Shown here one piece after another: positions 1-8,489 of a DNA stretch of 11,882 nt. The stretch is from positions 1-11,882 of the forward strand of contig CAMPIF010000080.1 in assembly GCA_946886245.1 (NCBI GenBank), read 5' to 3'. This DNA comes from Ectopseudomonas composti (lineage in GTDB: Bacteria > Pseudomonadota > Gammaproteobacteria > Pseudomonadales > Pseudomonadaceae). Numbering within the stretch: the stretch's first letter is position 1; the number at the start of each line of letters is the position of its first letter. The notes below the pieces were generated by a model. The model did not search any database, was not told the origin of the DNA, and saw only the letters and a list, made by a program, of their open reading frames with translations. A program made the translations under genes and the position numbers.

Positions 1-808
1 GTCCCTGCAGCAGTTTGGCTTCGAGCAGCACACCGCTGCCTTCGAGTGCCTGCGCCAGGCCTTTGGCGGTGCTCAACTGGGTGCTGTCGGGGAGGGCGCC
101 AAGCAGTTTGTCGATGCTGCCGCGCAGCGCTTCATCGCCGCCGCTCAGCTTCTGCAGGCCCTTGAACAAGCCCTCCAACGACGCCTGGCGATTCTGCTGG
201 GCGGCCAGTTGCTGGCCCAGCACCAATTGATCGAGGCGGCCGCTGAGCGGCAGGAAGGCGAGGCTCTGGCTACCCTGCACCTGGGCGCTGAGCAGGCTGC
301 CGAGCGGCAGGTCCAGCGGGCTGTCGAGCGCCAGCTGGCTGCCGGCGAGCGGGGTGTTGAGCAGGTTCACCACCAGGCGATAGATCGTCTGCGCGCCCTG
401 TGGCGGCAACGCGTCGCGGCTGACCACTTTGCCCTGGACCAAAGTGCCGGGCGGCAGTTGCTGCAGGTCGAGGCTGGTCAGCGGCTTGTCGCCGCCCGCT
501 TGCAAGGCCAGCGCCAGGCGCGTATCCGACAGTGCAGTGACCACCAGCGCGCTGCCCTGGGCCAGTGGCCTGGGGCTTTCGGCTTGCAGAGTCGCCTGTT
601 TGCCACCTGCGAGGGTCAGTTTGAGTAGCAACTGGAAGCTTTGCGCCTGCTCGCGAATCGCCACGACTTCGGCCTTGGCGCTTTCGCCGGCCGCCAGCAT
701 GCCTTCCAGCGGCTGTAACAGGCGCACGGCAAGGTCTGCTGCGGTCGCGGTGTTGCGGATCACCGGCACGGAAGGGGGAAGTGGGCGTGGGCTGCTGATT
801 TCGCTCAT
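1..808 (-). CDS. FliK-like flagellar hook-length control protein, N-terminal part
   Basis: An uninterrupted reading frame of 269 codons starts at an ATG read from 808 to 806 and leaves the window at its left edge, so the C-terminal domain is not visible. The protein starts MSEISSPRPLPPSVPVIRNT. It is rich in Leu, Gln, Ala and Gly, with repeated LPLGSLLSAQVQG and LPPGTLVQGKVVS type segments and Gln-rich stretches near residues 205-215. That low-complexity make-up is typical of the N-terminal half of pseudomonad FliK-like proteins, whose conserved hook-length domain lies at the C terminus. The family controls flagellar hook length and the switch in export specificity. A FliK-like gene next to ccmA is, as I recall, common in Pseudomonas and separate from the main fliK. 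A GGAG lies about 14 nt before the ATG, farther than usual, so a downstream start is possible. The call rests on composition and context, because the diagnostic domain is outside the window. Confidence 0.62.
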   Translation of the reverse strand, partial: MSEISSPRPLPPSVPVIRNTATAADLAVRLLQPLEGMLAAGESAKAEVVAIREQAQSFQLLLKLTLAGGKQATLQAESPRPLAQGSALVVTALSDTRLALALQAGGDKPLTSLDLQQLPPGTLVQGKVVSRDALPPQGAQTIYRLVVNLLNTPLAGSQLALDSPLDLPLGSLLSAQVQGSQSLAFLPLSGRLDQLVLGQQLAAQQNRQASLEGLFKGLQKLSGGDEALRGSIDKLLGALPDSTQLSTAKGLAQALEGSGVLLEAKLLQG

Positions 809-841
809 CGGCTTTGGTGAAGCTCCGTCCTGTGCGGTGCC

Positions 842-896
842 GTAGGGTGCGCCATGTGCAGCGGTTTCGACTGCTGGTGCGCATGGCACACCCTAC
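842..896. repeat. Inverted REP doublet (BIME-like), GTAGGGTG type
   Basis: Two REP-like units face each other. The left one has a GTAG head at 842-845 followed by an imperfect hairpin to 862. The right one has a hairpin at 876-892 followed by CTAC at 893-896. The outer arms 841-856 and 882-897 are reverse complements at 15 of 16 positions. GTAG-headed palindromes in inverted pairs are the usual form of REPs mobilised by RAYT transposases. The doublet lies between the divergent fliK-like gene and ccmA, upstream of the ccmA -10 box. Confidence 0.75.
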
Positions 897-942
897 GCGA
901 TTAACACCCTGTCGAAAATGCTGACTGCGGGGACAGTGATGC

Positions 943-960
943 GCCATGTATAATGCCGGC
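943..960 (+). promoter_or_regulatory. Candidate promoter for the ccm operon
   Basis: A perfect sigma-70 -10 hexamer TATAAT lies at 949-954, preceded by TG at 947-948, which is one base closer than a true extended -10. No good -35 hexamer is found 16-18 nt upstream, so the promoter may depend on an activator or on the near-extended -10. Transcription would start near 961 and give a leader of about 75 nt before ccmA. Confidence 0.42.
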
Positions 961-1036
961 CCGTTGCGCAGCGCACTTCCGGCACGCGTCAGTATAGCGG
1001 CCGGAGCACCGTCGACTTTAACCCTGCCAGGTATCG

Positions 1037-1681
1037 ATGACCCGTCCTGTTCCCCTTCTCGAAGCCGTGGCGCTCAGCTGTGAGCGGGACTGGCGCATGC
1101 TCTTCGAGCAGCTGCATTTCGCCCTGCAGCCAGGCGACATGTTGCAGATCAGCGGCCCCAACGGCAGCGGCAAGACCAGCCTGCTACGGCTGATCGCGGG
1201 CCTGCGTCAGCCGACCTGCGGCGACATCTTCCTGCAGGGCCAGACCCTGGCCGAGCAACGCAGCGAGCTGGCGCGCAACCTGTTGTGGATCGGCCATGCC
1301 GCCGGCATCAAGGGTCTGCTGACTGCCGAAGAGAATCTGGCCTGGCTCTGCGCCCTGCATCGTCCGGCCAGTCGCGAGGCTATCTGGCAGGCGCTGGAGG
1401 CGGTCGGCCTGCGCGGTTTCGAGGATGTTCCCTGCCATACCCTGTCGGCCGGCCAGCAGCGCCGTGTCGCCCTGGCACGCCTGTATCTGGCCGACACGCC
1501 GCCGCTGTGGGTGCTCGATGAGCCGTTCACCGCGCTGGACAAGAGCGGTGTGGCGCAACTCGAAGCGCACCTGGCCGGTCATTGCGAGCGTGGCGGTGTG
1601 GTGGTGCTGACCACTCACCACAGCCTGCAGCACAAGCCGGCGACGTATCGTGATCTGGATCTGGGGCAGCACGCCGCATGA
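1037..1681 (+). CDS. ccmA: CcmA, haem exporter ATP-binding subunit
   Basis: A 214-residue ABC ATPase of normal CcmA length. The Walker [10 protein letters not shown] is at residues 40-48, the CcmA-typical block [16 protein letters not shown] at 86-101, the signature LSAGQ at 136-140, Walker B LWVLDEP at 157-163, the D-loop ALDKS at 166-170 and the switch histidine in TTHH at 192-195. With CcmB it forms the cytoplasmic ATPase of the complex that uses ATP hydrolysis to release haem-loaded CcmE from CcmC/CcmD in cytochrome c maturation. It is the first gene of the operon; an AGG about 7 nt before the ATG is a modest ribosome binding site. It overlaps ccmB by ATGA at 1678-1681, implying coupled translation. 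All catalytic motifs are intact. Confidence 0.97.
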   Translation: MTRPVPLLEAVALSCERDWRMLFEQLHFALQPGDMLQISGPNGSGKTSLLRLIAGLRQPTCGDIFLQGQTLAEQRSELARNLLWIGHAAGIKGLLTAEENLAWLCALHRPASREAIWQALEAVGLRGFEDVPCHTLSAGQQRRVALARLYLADTPPLWVLDEPFTALDKSGVAQLEAHLAGHCERGGVVVLTTHHSLQHKPATYRDLDLGQHAA

Positions 1682-2349
1682 GCAACGTCTTCACTCAGCT
1701 GTTGTCGCGCGAAATGCGTTTGCTCGCTCGCCGTCCGTCCGACCTGGCCAACCCGCTGGTGTTCTTCGCCATCGTCATCGCCCTGTTCCCTCTGGCGGTA
1801 GGGCCGCAGACGCAATTGTTGCAAAGCCTTTCTCCGGGCCTGGTCTGGGTCGCAGCGCTTTTGGCCGTGCTGCTCTCGCTGGACGGGCTTTTCCGCAGTG
1901 ATTTCGAGGATGGCTCGCTCGAACAGTGGGTCCTTTCGTCGCACCCCCTGCCTCTTCTGGTGTTGGCCAAGGTGCTGGCACACTGGCTTTTCAGTGGTTT
2001 GGCGCTGGTTTTGCTGGCGCCTGTGCTGGCGCTGATGCTCGGTCTGCCTGGGCGTTGCCTGCCGGTACTGCTGATTTCCCTGCTGCTCGGCACCCCGGTG
2101 CTGAGCCTGCTCGGCGCGGTGGGCGCGGCGCTCACCGTTGGTCTCAAGCGCGGCGGCCTGCTGCTGGCGCTGCTGATCCTGCCGCTGTACATCCCGGTGC
2201 TGATTCTTGGCAGCGGGGCGCTGCAGGCGGCCTTGCAAGGACTGCCGGCTAGCGGCCACCTGTTGTGGCTGGCCAGCCTCACTGCCCTGGCGGTGACCCT
2301 GACACCTTTTGCGATTGCCGCCGGTCTGACCATCAGTGTCGGCGAATAA
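1678..2349 (+). CDS. ccmB: CcmB, haem exporter membrane subunit
   Basis: A 223-residue membrane protein with six predicted helices at about 24-42, 53-71, 99-121, 128-154, 159-180 and 194-217. The cytoplasmic loop carries the family block DFEDGSLEQ at 75-83 after helix 2. CcmB is the permease partner of CcmA in the CcmABCD complex. The start overlaps the ccmA stop by 4 nt. Unlike every other junction in this operon, its stop is followed by a 94-nt spacer before ccmC, filled by a REP doublet. Length and motifs are normal, so the gap does not come from a lost C terminus. Confidence 0.96.
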   Translation: MSNVFTQLLSREMRLLARRPSDLANPLVFFAIVIALFPLAVGPQTQLLQSLSPGLVWVAALLAVLLSLDGLFRSDFEDGSLEQWVLSSHPLPLLVLAKVLAHWLFSGLALVLLAPVLALMLGLPGRCLPVLLISLLLGTPVLSLLGAVGAALTVGLKRGGLLLALLILPLYIPVLILGSGALQAALQGLPASGHLLWLASLTALAVTLTPFAIAAGLTISVGE

Positions 2350-2363
2350 GAACGAACCGTGAT

Positions 2364-2421
2364 GTAGCCCGGATGCAATCCGGGAGCTCTCGATAGCCTC
2401 CCCGGATTGTGTCCGGGCTAC
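2364..2421. repeat. Inverted REP doublet (BIME-like) inside the ccm operon, CCCGGAT type
   Basis: The left unit is GTAG at 2364-2367 followed by CCCGGAT-GCA-ATCCGGG, a perfect 7-bp hairpin ending at 2384. The right unit is CCCGGA-TTGTG-TCCGGG followed by CTAC, at 2401-2421. The whole arms 2364-2384 and 2401-2421 are reverse complements at 19 of 21 positions, around a 16-nt spacer. In RNA the segment can fold either as two small hairpins or as one 21-bp stem. No U-run follows, so it is not a classical terminator. It lies in the transcribed gap between ccmB and ccmC, where it could affect RNA stability or polarity. Confidence 0.85.
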
Positions 2422-2443
2422 GTGTAGATGATGAGTCGACTGA

Positions 2444-3199
2444 ATGAACTGGACGTGGTTTCACAAGTGGGGTTCGCCCAAGTGGTTCTATGAGATGAGC
2501 GGCCGCTGGCTGCCCTGGCTCAGCATCGCTGCCGTGGTGCTGATCGCCGCAGGCCTGATCTGGGGCCTGGCGTTCGCACCGCCGGATTACCAGCAAGGCA
2601 ACAGCTTCCGCATCATCTACATCCACGTTCCGGCGGCCTTCCTCGCCCAGTCGATCTACGTGACCCTGGCCATTGCCGGGCTGGTCGGGCTGGTATGGAA
2701 GATGAAGCTGGCCGACGTCGCCTTGCAGCAGGCCGCTCCCATCGGCGCCTGGATGACCGCCATCGCGTTGCTCACCGGCGCCATCTGGGGCAAGCCGACC
2801 TGGGGCACCTACTGGGTCTGGGACGCGCGCCTGACCTCGATGCTGATTCTGCTGTTCCTCTACTTCGGCGTCATCGCCCTGGGCAATGCCATCAGCAACC
2901 GTGACAGCGCCGCCAAGGCCTGCGCCGTGCTGGCTATCGTCGGTGTGGTCAATATCCCGATCATCAAGTACTCGGTGGAGTGGTGGAATTCGCTGCACCA
3001 GAGCGCCACCTTCAAGATCACCGAAAAACCGGCGATGCCGGTGGAAATGTGGCTGCCGCTGCTGCTGGCGGTGCTGGGTTTCTACTGCTTCTTCGGTGCC
3101 GTGCTGCTCTATCGCATGCGCCTGGAAGTGCTCAAGCGCGAAGCACGCAGCAGCTGGGTGAAAGCCGAAGTGCAGACCCTGGTGGAGGGCAAGGCATGA
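2444..3199 (+). CDS. ccmC: CcmC, haem lyase for CcmE / haem-handling membrane protein
   Basis: A 251-residue protein with six predicted helices. The periplasmic tryptophan-rich WWD motif reads [10 protein letters not shown] at 120-129, and the two axial haem histidines are H61 (IYIHVP) and H185 (SLHQS), one position off the E. coli His60 and His184. CcmC binds haem at the outer face of the inner membrane and presents it to CcmE for covalent attachment; CcmAB then releases the product. An in-frame TGA immediately precedes the ATG at 2444, so no longer start exists. The ribosome binding site is poor, which is notable because coupling from ccmB is broken by the REP doublet just upstream. It overlaps ccmD by ATGA. 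Confidence 0.97.
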   Translation: MNWTWFHKWGSPKWFYEMSGRWLPWLSIAAVVLIAAGLIWGLAFAPPDYQQGNSFRIIYIHVPAAFLAQSIYVTLAIAGLVGLVWKMKLADVALQQAAPIGAWMTAIALLTGAIWGKPTWGTYWVWDARLTSMLILLFLYFGVIALGNAISNRDSAAKACAVLAIVGVVNIPIIKYSVEWWNSLHQSATFKITEKPAMPVEMWLPLLLAVLGFYCFFGAVLLYRMRLEVLKREARSSWVKAEVQTLVEGKA

Positions 3200-3372
3200 G
3201 TTTCGCGTCGTTCTCCGAGTTTCTCGCCATGGGTACTCATGGCCCCTACGTCTGGAGTGCCTACGGCATCAGCCTGGCGATCCTGGCGTTGAATGTGGTG
3301 CTGCCGATCCTGGCACGCCGCCGTTACCTGCAAGACGAGGCGCGCCGTTTGCGCCGGGAGAAGTCGAAGTGA
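3196..3372 (+). CDS. ccmD: CcmD, small membrane subunit of the haem exporter
   Basis: A 58-residue protein starting [20 protein letters not shown], with one transmembrane helix at about 20-40 and a highly basic C-terminal tail ([16 protein letters not shown]). The [12 protein letters not shown] block at 12-23 is the family hallmark. CcmD stabilises the CcmABC complex and is needed to release holo-CcmE from it. The ATG overlaps the ccmC stop (ATGA, 3196-3199), and the stop overlaps the GTG start of ccmE (GTGA, 3369-3372). A longer frame reads through this region from 2980, but only the part from 3196 is CcmD; the rest is out-of-frame sequence over ccmC. Confidence 0.95.
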   Translation: MSFASFSEFLAMGTHGPYVWSAYGISLAILALNVVLPILARRRYLQDEARRLRREKSK

Positions 3373-3857
3373 ATCCGGTTCGCAAGAAACGCCTGTACAT
3401 CGTTCTGGCCATCCTCTGCGGCGTCAGCATCGCCGTCGCGCTGGCGCTGACCGCGCTGCAGGAGAACATCAACCTGTTCTACACCCCCAGTCAGATCGCC
3501 AATGGCGAGGCGCCGGTCGATACCCGCATTCGTGCCGGCGGCCTGGTGGAGGAGGGCTCCGTCAAGCGTTCCGCCGATACCCTGGAAGTCGACTTCGTCG
3601 TCACCGACGGCGCCCACGGCGTGACCATTCGCTACCACGGCATCCTCCCGGACCTGTTCCGTGAGGGGCAGGGCATCGTCGCGCTCGGCCGGGTCAATGA
3701 ACAGGGCGTGCTGGTGGCCGACGAGGTGCTGGCCAAGCACGACGAGAACTACATGCCGCCTGAAGTCATGCAGGCGCTGGAAAAGAGCGGAATGATGCAG
3801 CAGCACAATGAGGCCAAAGCCGCTAAGCAGGGCTATCAGCAGGAGAGCGCACAATGA
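3369..3857 (+). CDS. ccmE: CcmE, periplasmic haem chaperone
   Basis: A 162-residue protein beginning with GTG, coupled to ccmD by a GTGA overlap. A short basic N terminus (NPVRKKR) precedes a signal-anchor helix at about 8-30, followed by an OB-fold beta-barrel. The haem-binding block [12 protein letters not shown] at 121-132 contains H124, which forms the covalent bond to the haem vinyl group, and Y128, an axial ligand; these correspond to E. coli H130 and Y134. The flexible tail (141-162) is Gln/Lys/Ala rich, as is usual. CcmE carries haem from CcmC to CcmF. It ends in an ATGA overlap with ccmF. Confidence 0.97.
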   Translation: MNPVRKKRLYIVLAILCGVSIAVALALTALQENINLFYTPSQIANGEAPVDTRIRAGGLVEEGSVKRSADTLEVDFVVTDGAHGVTIRYHGILPDLFREGQGIVALGRVNEQGVLVADEVLAKHDENYMPPEVMQALEKSGMMQQHNEAKAAKQGYQQESAQ

Positions 3858-5827
3858 TCCCCGAGCTCGGCCATCTGGCGATGATCCTGGCGCTGTGCCT
3901 GTGCCTGGTGCAGGCGACACTGCCGCTGATCGGTGCCTGGCGTGGTGACCACCAGTGGATGAGCCTGGCGCAGCCGGCCGCCTGGGGGCAGTTCGCCTTC
4001 CTGCTGTTTTCCTTCATCTGCCTGACCTATGCCTTCATGGTCGACGACTTCTCCGTCGCCTACGTGGCGAACAACTCCAACAGCGCGCTGCCCTGGTACT
4101 ACAAGTTCAGCGCGGTATGGGGCGCGCACGAAGGCTCCTTGCTGCTGTGGGCGCTGATCCTGGCGGGCTGGACCTTCGCCGTGGCGATCTTCTCGCGCCA
4201 CCTGCCGGAAGAGATGCTCGCTCGTGTGCTGGCGGTGATGGGCATGATCAGCGTCGGGTTTCTGCTGTTTCTGATCGTCACCTCAAACCCCTTCGAGCGC
4301 CTGCTGCCGAACGCGCCGGCCGAAGGCCGAGACCACACCCCCTTGCTGCAGGACTTCGGCCTTATCGTGCATCCGCCGATGCTGTACATGGGCTATGTCG
4401 GGTTCTCGGTGGCCTTCGCCTTCGCCATCGCCGCCTTGCTCGGCGGCAAGCTGGACGCCGCCTGGGCGCGCTGGTCGCGGCCCTGGACCATCGTCGCCTG
4501 GGCCTTCCTCGGCATCGGCATCGCCCTGGGCTCCTGGTGGGCCTACTACGAGCTCGGCTGGGGTGGCTGGTGGTTCTGGGACCCGGTAGAGAACGCGTCC
4601 TTCATGCCCTGGTTGGTAGGCACCGCCTTGATTCACTCGTTGGCAGTGACGGAAAAACGCGGGGTGTTCAAGAGCTGGACCGTGCTGCTGGCCATCGCCG
4701 CCTTCTCCCTGAGTCTGCTGGGTACCTTCCTGGTGCGTTCCGGCGTACTGACCTCGGTACACGCCTTCGCCACCGATCCGGAGCGCGGCGTGTTCATCCT
4801 CGCCTTCCTGCTGGTGGTGGTAGGCGGTTCACTGGCGCTGTTCGCCGTGCGCGCGCCGGTGGTCAAGAGCCAGGTCGGCTTTGGTCTGTGGTCGCGTGAG
4901 ACGCTGCTGCTGGTCAACAACATCGTGCTGGTGGTGTCGGCCGCGATGATCCTGCTCGGCACGCTCTACCCGCTGGTGCTCGACGCGCTGACCGGCGCCA
5001 AGCTGTCGGTCGGCCCGCCTTACTTCAACGCGCTGTTCCTGCCGCTGATGGCGCTGCTGATGGCGGTGATCAGTGTCGGCGTGCTGGTGCGCTGGAAGGA
5101 CACCCCGCTGAAATGGCTGGGTAGCATGCTGACGCCGGTGCTGGTGGCCAGCGTGGTGCTGGCTGTGGTTGCCACCTTCCTGCATGGCGATTTCAACTGG
5201 GCCGTGCTGGCCGTCTGCCTGCTGGCCTTCTGGGTGATCCTCGCAGGCGTGCGCGACATTCTCGACAAGACGCGCCACAAGGGCCTGATCAAGGGCCTGC
5301 CAAGCCTGGGCCGCAGCTACTGGGGCATGCAGATGGCGCACTTCGGTTTCGCCGTGTGCGCCCTGGGTGTGGTGCTCACCAGTCTCGGCAGCTACGAGCG
5401 CGATCTGCGCATGGCGCCGGGTGAGTCGGTGGAGCTGGGCGGCTACCGCTTCCAGTTCGACGGCGCCGTGCATCATGAAGGCCCCAACTTCATCTCCGAC
5501 AAGGGCACGGTGCGCGTATTCGACGGCGAGCGGCTGATCAGTGTGTTGTACCCGGAAAAGCGCCTGTACACCGTGCAGCAAGCGACCATGACCGAGGCGG
5601 GCATCGATGCCGGCTTCACCCGCGATCTGTTCGTCGCCCTCGGCGAGCCGCTGGAGCAGGGCGCCTGGGCGGTGCGTGTGCACATCAAGCCGTTCGTCCG
5701 CTGGATCTGGCTGGGCGCGTTGCTGATGGGCTTCGGCGGCTTGCTCGCTGCGGCCGACAAGCGCTACCGCATCAAGGTCAGAACCCGCGTGCGTGAAGCC
5801 CTGGGCATGCAGGAGGCCAGCGCATGA
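3854..5827 (+). CDS. ccmF: CcmF, cytochrome c haem lyase core subunit
   Basis: A 657-residue polytopic membrane protein of normal length. The WWD motif [12 protein letters not shown] is at 236-247. The four haem-ligand histidines are present: H173 ([11 protein letters not shown]), H261 (LIHSL), H303 (SVHAFATDP) and H496 (MAHFGF), matching E. coli 173, 261, 303 and 491. A large periplasmic domain spans about 512-610, followed by a last helix near 615-633. CcmF takes haem from CcmE, binds a separate structural haem b, and with CcmH and CcmI attaches haem to the CXXCH of apocytochrome c. It overlaps ccmE and ccmG by ATGA at both ends. No internal disruption is seen. Confidence 0.98.
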   Translation: MIPELGHLAMILALCLCLVQATLPLIGAWRGDHQWMSLAQPAAWGQFAFLLFSFICLTYAFMVDDFSVAYVANNSNSALPWYYKFSAVWGAHEGSLLLWALILAGWTFAVAIFSRHLPEEMLARVLAVMGMISVGFLLFLIVTSNPFERLLPNAPAEGRDHTPLLQDFGLIVHPPMLYMGYVGFSVAFAFAIAALLGGKLDAAWARWSRPWTIVAWAFLGIGIALGSWWAYYELGWGGWWFWDPVENASFMPWLVGTALIHSLAVTEKRGVFKSWTVLLAIAAFSLSLLGTFLVRSGVLTSVHAFATDPERGVFILAFLLVVVGGSLALFAVRAPVVKSQVGFGLWSRETLLLVNNIVLVVSAAMILLGTLYPLVLDALTGAKLSVGPPYFNALFLPLMALLMAVISVGVLVRWKDTPLKWLGSMLTPVLVASVVLAVVATFLHGDFNWAVLAVCLLAFWVILAGVRDILDKTRHKGLIKGLPSLGRSYWGMQMAHFGFAVCALGVVLTSLGSYERDLRMAPGESVELGGYRFQFDGAVHHEGPNFISDKGTVRVFDGERLISVLYPEKRLYTVQQATMTEAGIDAGFTRDLFVALGEPLEQGAWAVRVHIKPFVRWIWLGALLMGFGGLLAAADKRYRIKVRTRVREALGMQEASA

Positions 5828-6363
5828 GACGCCTGCTCCTGCTGTTGCCGCTGCTGGCCTTTCTGGCGATTGCCGTCTTCCTCTATCGCGGCCTGTTCCT
5901 CGATCCGTCCGAACTGCCCTCGGCGCTGATCGGCAAGCCGTTCCCGGCCTTCAGTCTGCCGTCGCTGGATGATCCCGAGCGCACCCTCAGCGAGGCCGAC
6001 ATCAAGGGTCGACCTGCGCTGGTCAACGTCTGGGCCACCTGGTGCCCGGCCTGCCGCCACGAGCATCCGGTGCTGAACAAGCTGGCCGAGGCCGGTGTGG
6101 TGATCCATGGGGTCAACTACAAGGACAAGCGCGAGCCGGCGCAGAAATGGCTGCGCGACCTGCACAACCCCTATCGGCTCAACATCGAGGACGCCAAGGG
6201 CAGCCTGGGCCTGGACCTGGGTGTGTACGGCGCGCCGGAGACCTTCTTCGTCGATGCCAAGGGCATCATCCGTCACAAGTTCGTCGGCACCATCGACGAG
6301 CGCGTCTGGCGCGAGAAGCTGGCGCCGATTTACCAGCAACTGGTCGACGAGGCCCAGCCATGA
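5824..6363 (+). CDS. ccmG: CcmG/DsbE, thiol:disulfide interchange protein
   Basis: A 179-residue membrane-anchored periplasmic thioredoxin. The N-terminal anchor is at about 4-21. The active site WCPAC is at 73-77 (C74, C77) within NVWATWCPACRHEHP, and the cis-proline loop is GVYGAPETF at 133-141, with the family-typical GAPET. CcmG receives electrons from DsbD and keeps the apocytochrome cysteines, or CcmH, reduced so haem can be attached. It is coupled to ccmF and ccmH by 4-nt overlaps. The active-site dipeptide is Pro-Ala, a common variant of the CcmG Pro-Thr/Pro-Ser. Confidence 0.97.
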   Translation: MRRLLLLLPLLAFLAIAVFLYRGLFLDPSELPSALIGKPFPAFSLPSLDDPERTLSEADIKGRPALVNVWATWCPACRHEHPVLNKLAEAGVVIHGVNYKDKREPAQKWLRDLHNPYRLNIEDAKGSLGLDLGVYGAPETFFVDAKGIIRHKFVGTIDERVWREKLAPIYQQLVDEAQP

Positions 6364-6848
6364 AGCGTCTGCTGATTTCTGCCGGTCTGGCGCTGGGCCT
6401 GCTGGCCAGCGCGCATGCCGCCATCGATACCTTCGAGTTCGCCAACGAGGCCGAGCGTCAGCGCTATCGCAATCTGATCGAAGAGCTGCGTTGCCCGAAG
6501 TGCCAGAACCAGAACATCGCCGACTCCGATGCGCCGATTGCCATGGATCTGCGCGGCGAGATCTACCGCATGCTCGAAGAGGGCAAGAGCAACGAGGAAA
6601 TCATCGATTTCCTGGTCTCGCGTTACGGCGATTTCGTGCTCTACAAACCGCCGCTGACCAGCCGCACGCTGCTGCTCTGGTACGGCCCGGCCGGCCTGCT
6701 GGTCATAGGTTTCGCCGTGCTCGGGGTGATCGTCCTGCGCCGCCGTGGTCAGAACAAGGACCGCTCGGCTGCCGGCCTCTCCGTCGATGAGCAGGCGCGC
6801 CTCGCCGCACTGCTCGAACAAGCCTCTCAGGACAAGAAAGACCGATGA
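6360..6848 (+). CDS. ccmH: CcmH (short, CycL-type), cytochrome c maturation thioredoxin-like protein
   Basis: A 162-residue protein with a cleavable signal peptide ending near AHA|A at residue 20. The redox motif [14 protein letters not shown] at 43-56 contains C45 and C48 in the family-specific three-helix fold. A single transmembrane helix lies at about 104-127, followed by a cytoplasmic tail. In pseudomonads the E. coli CcmH is split into this short CcmH and a separate CcmI, as here. CcmH reduces the apocytochrome disulfide and forms part of the CcmFHI ligation complex. The ATG at 6360 gives the ATGA overlap with ccmG; the longer upstream frame from 6042 is out-of-frame sequence over ccmG. 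Confidence 0.97.
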   Translation: MKRLLISAGLALGLLASAHAAIDTFEFANEAERQRYRNLIEELRCPKCQNQNIADSDAPIAMDLRGEIYRMLEEGKSNEEIIDFLVSRYGDFVLYKPPLTSRTLLLWYGPAGLLVIGFAVLGVIVLRRRGQNKDRSAAGLSVDEQARLAALLEQASQDKKDR

Positions 6849-8056
6849 TCGATTTCTGGTTGCCCGCCGGGCTGCTGTTGCTGACTGCCCTGGCGTTTCT
6901 GCTGATTCCGGTACTGCGCATTCGCAAGCTGCAGGCCGAAGAAGACCGCACCGCACTCAACGTCACCCTCTATCAGGAGCGCCTGCAGGAGCTGGAAAAC
7001 CAACTCCAGGCTGGCGTGCTCGATCAAGCGCAGATGGAGGCCGGTCGCGCCGAGGCAGCGCGCGAGCTGCTGGATGACACCGAAGGCGTGCAGCGCCGCA
7101 GCAGCGTGCTTGGCGGCAAGATTCCGCTGATCTCGGCGCTGCTGGTTCCGGTGCTGGGTGTGGCCCTTTATCTGCACTGGGGCGCTGTCGATGAGGTCGT
7201 ACAGACTCGCCAAATGGCCGCTGCGCAGCCGCAAAGCATCGAGGAGATGACCGCGCGCCTGGAGCAGACCGTGCAGCAACAGCCGGAGTCTGCCGAGGCC
7301 TGGTACTTCCTCGGTCGTACCTATATGGCGCAGGAGCGTGCCGGCGATGCCGCCAAGGCGTTCGAGCGTGCCGTGGCGATCGCCGGGCGTGCCCCGGAAC
7401 TACTCGGCCAATGGGCGCAGGCGCTGTACTTCGCCGAAGGCAAGCAGTGGAGCGAGCAGATGCAGGCGCTCACCGACGAAGCGTTGAAGGCCGATCCGCA
7501 AGAGGTCACCAGCCTCGGCCTGCTCGGCATCGCCGCCTATGAAAGCCAGCGCTATGCCGATGCCGTGGGTTACTGGGAACGCCTGGTCGCCGTGCTGCCG
7601 GAGCAGGACCCGTCGCGTGCGGCCATCGCCGGCGGTATCGAACGCGCCCGTGAGCAGATGGGCGAGGGCGAGCAGCCCAGCGCGGCTGCCGAGCCGAGCG
7701 CCAAGGTGCATGCGCTGGAGGTCAGCGTATCGCTGTCACCTGAAGTGCAGCAGAATGTTCAGCCGGACGATGCCGTATTCGTCTTCGCCCGCGCCCTCAG
7801 TGGCCCGCCGATGCCGTTGGCGGTCAAGCGCCTGAAGGTCTCCGACCTGCCGGTGCAGATCAGCCTTTCCGATGTGGATGCGATGATGCCCGAACTGAAG
7901 ATTTCCCGATTCGACCAGGTGCAACTGGTGGCGCGTGTATCCCGCGCAGGTAACGCCACCCAGGGCGAATGGACTGGCCAGACCGGCCCGGTGGCCAACA
8001 CCGCCCGTGACGTTCAGGCGCTGCTGATCGACAGCCGCGACGGGCAGGCCCAGTGA
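6845..8056 (+). CDS. ccmI: CcmI (CycH), apocytochrome c chaperone with TPR domain
   Basis: A 403-residue protein. Helix 1 is at about 5-24, followed by a cytoplasmic coiled-coil-like segment (30-80, with [13 protein letters not shown] at 42-54), helix 2 at about 92-112, and a periplasmic TPR region near 130-250 ([15 protein letters not shown] and [19 protein letters not shown] are clear TPR helices). An acidic/Ala linker (271-287) leads to a C-terminal beta-rich domain (288-396). CcmI binds the C-terminal helix of apocytochrome c and delivers it to CcmF/CcmH. It overlaps ccmH by ATGA and the next gene by GTGA. The length is normal for Pseudomonas CcmI. Confidence 0.96.
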   Translation: MIDFWLPAGLLLLTALAFLLIPVLRIRKLQAEEDRTALNVTLYQERLQELENQLQAGVLDQAQMEAGRAEAARELLDDTEGVQRRSSVLGGKIPLISALLVPVLGVALYLHWGAVDEVVQTRQMAAAQPQSIEEMTARLEQTVQQQPESAEAWYFLGRTYMAQERAGDAAKAFERAVAIAGRAPELLGQWAQALYFAEGKQWSEQMQALTDEALKADPQEVTSLGLLGIAAYESQRYADAVGYWERLVAVLPEQDPSRAAIAGGIERAREQMGEGEQPSAAAEPSAKVHALEVSVSLSPEVQQNVQPDDAVFVFARALSGPPMPLAVKRLKVSDLPVQISLSDVDAMMPELKISRFDQVQLVARVSRAGNATQGEWTGQTGPVANTARDVQALLIDSRDGQAQ

Positions 8057-8379
8057 AGCGCCTGGTGCTGGCCTGCGCACTCGGGCTTGGCCTGAGTGGC
8101 TGCGTATTGCAGCAACCGAGGGTACCGGTCGGCGAACTGCCGCCGGTGCAGCAGCCCTCGCACCCGCGCTACGCGCCACCGCCTGGGGTGAAGAGCCACT
8201 GGAACCCGGCTCTGGGCGTCTATGTGGTCGAAGGCGCACGTGATCTGTACTACCGCGAGCGCATCTTCTACCGCTGGGACGGTGGCTGGAGCTGGTCGTC
8301 GCAAGCCGGCGGGCCGTGGAAGGCTACCGACAGCTCGGGCATCCCGCCGGGGTTGTTTCGCCAGTACCAGAACCGCTGA
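8053..8379 (+). CDS. Uncharacterised aromatic-rich lipoprotein, coupled to ccmI
   Basis: A 108-residue protein with a GTG start that overlaps the ccmI stop (GTGA, 8053-8056). The basic n-region, hydrophobic stretch and LSGC lipobox (C17) predict a lipoprotein. Residue +2 is Val, not Asp, so Lol-dependent outer-membrane sorting is likely by the E. coli rule. A Pro/Gln-rich linker (21-46) leads to a compact aromatic domain (about 47-104) containing [18 protein letters not shown] at 66-83 and GPW at 87-89. I do not recognise a named family. Its overlap suggests co-transcription with the ccm genes, but no haem-ligand pattern such as CXXCH or a WWD motif is present. It could be a maturation accessory factor or simply a passenger at the operon's end. 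Confidence 0.85.
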   Translation: MKRLVLACALGLGLSGCVLQQPRVPVGELPPVQQPSHPRYAPPPGVKSHWNPALGVYVVEGARDLYYRERIFYRWDGGWSWSSQAGGPWKATDSSGIPPGLFRQYQNR

Positions 8380-8383
8380 TCGC

Positions 8384-8434
8384 GTAGGGCGGGTGAAACC
8401 CGTCAATCGGCCTGGCGGGTTGCACCCGCCCTGC
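8384..8434. repeat. Inverted REP doublet (BIME-like), GGCGGGT type
   Basis: The left unit is GTAG at 8384-8387 followed by GGCGGGT-GAA-ACCCGTC. The right unit is GGCGGGT-TGC-ACCCGCC, a perfect 7-bp hairpin, followed by CTGC at 8431-8434, a one-base variant of CTAC. The arms 8384-8404 and 8414-8434 match as reverse complements at 18 of 21 positions, around a 9-nt spacer. It starts four bases after the lipoprotein stop codon and ends before the terminator hairpin, in the convergent gap. Confidence 0.8.
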
Positions 8435-8447
8435 AACCGCATATGCA

Positions 8448-8469
8448 AACGGCGCCCGAAGGCGCCGTT
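8448..8469. terminator. Strong hairpin terminator between convergent genes
   Basis: A perfect 9-bp stem, AACGGCGCC paired with GGCGCCGTT, surrounds a 4-nt loop. Read on the minus strand the loop is TTCG closed by a C-G pair, the exceptionally stable cUUCGg tetraloop, and it lies 20 nt after the symporter stop codon. Neither side has a long U-run: minus continues TTTGCAT counting the stem end, plus continues CTTGTTG. It therefore probably serves mainly the symporter gene, and also ends or protects the ccm transcript. Confidence 0.75.
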
Positions 8470-8489
8470 CTTGTTGCTGCGAGCCAGGC

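Noticed and set aside
270..947. 225-codon open frame on the minus strand from 947
   Set aside because: It is an Arg/Pro/Gln-rich frame overlapping the real FliK-like gene on the same strand. The frame starting at 808 has natural composition and stays open to the window edge.
2428..2493. Small out-of-frame ORF (ATGATG at 2428) overlapping the ccmC start, possible leader peptide
   Set aside because: It has no ribosome binding site of its own, no regulatory codon pattern, and arises by chance beside the REP doublet.
6042..6359. Extended N terminus for CcmH, starting at 6042
   Set aside because: The upstream part is out-of-frame sequence over ccmG. The ATG at 6360 gives the ATGA overlap, a proper signal peptide and normal length.
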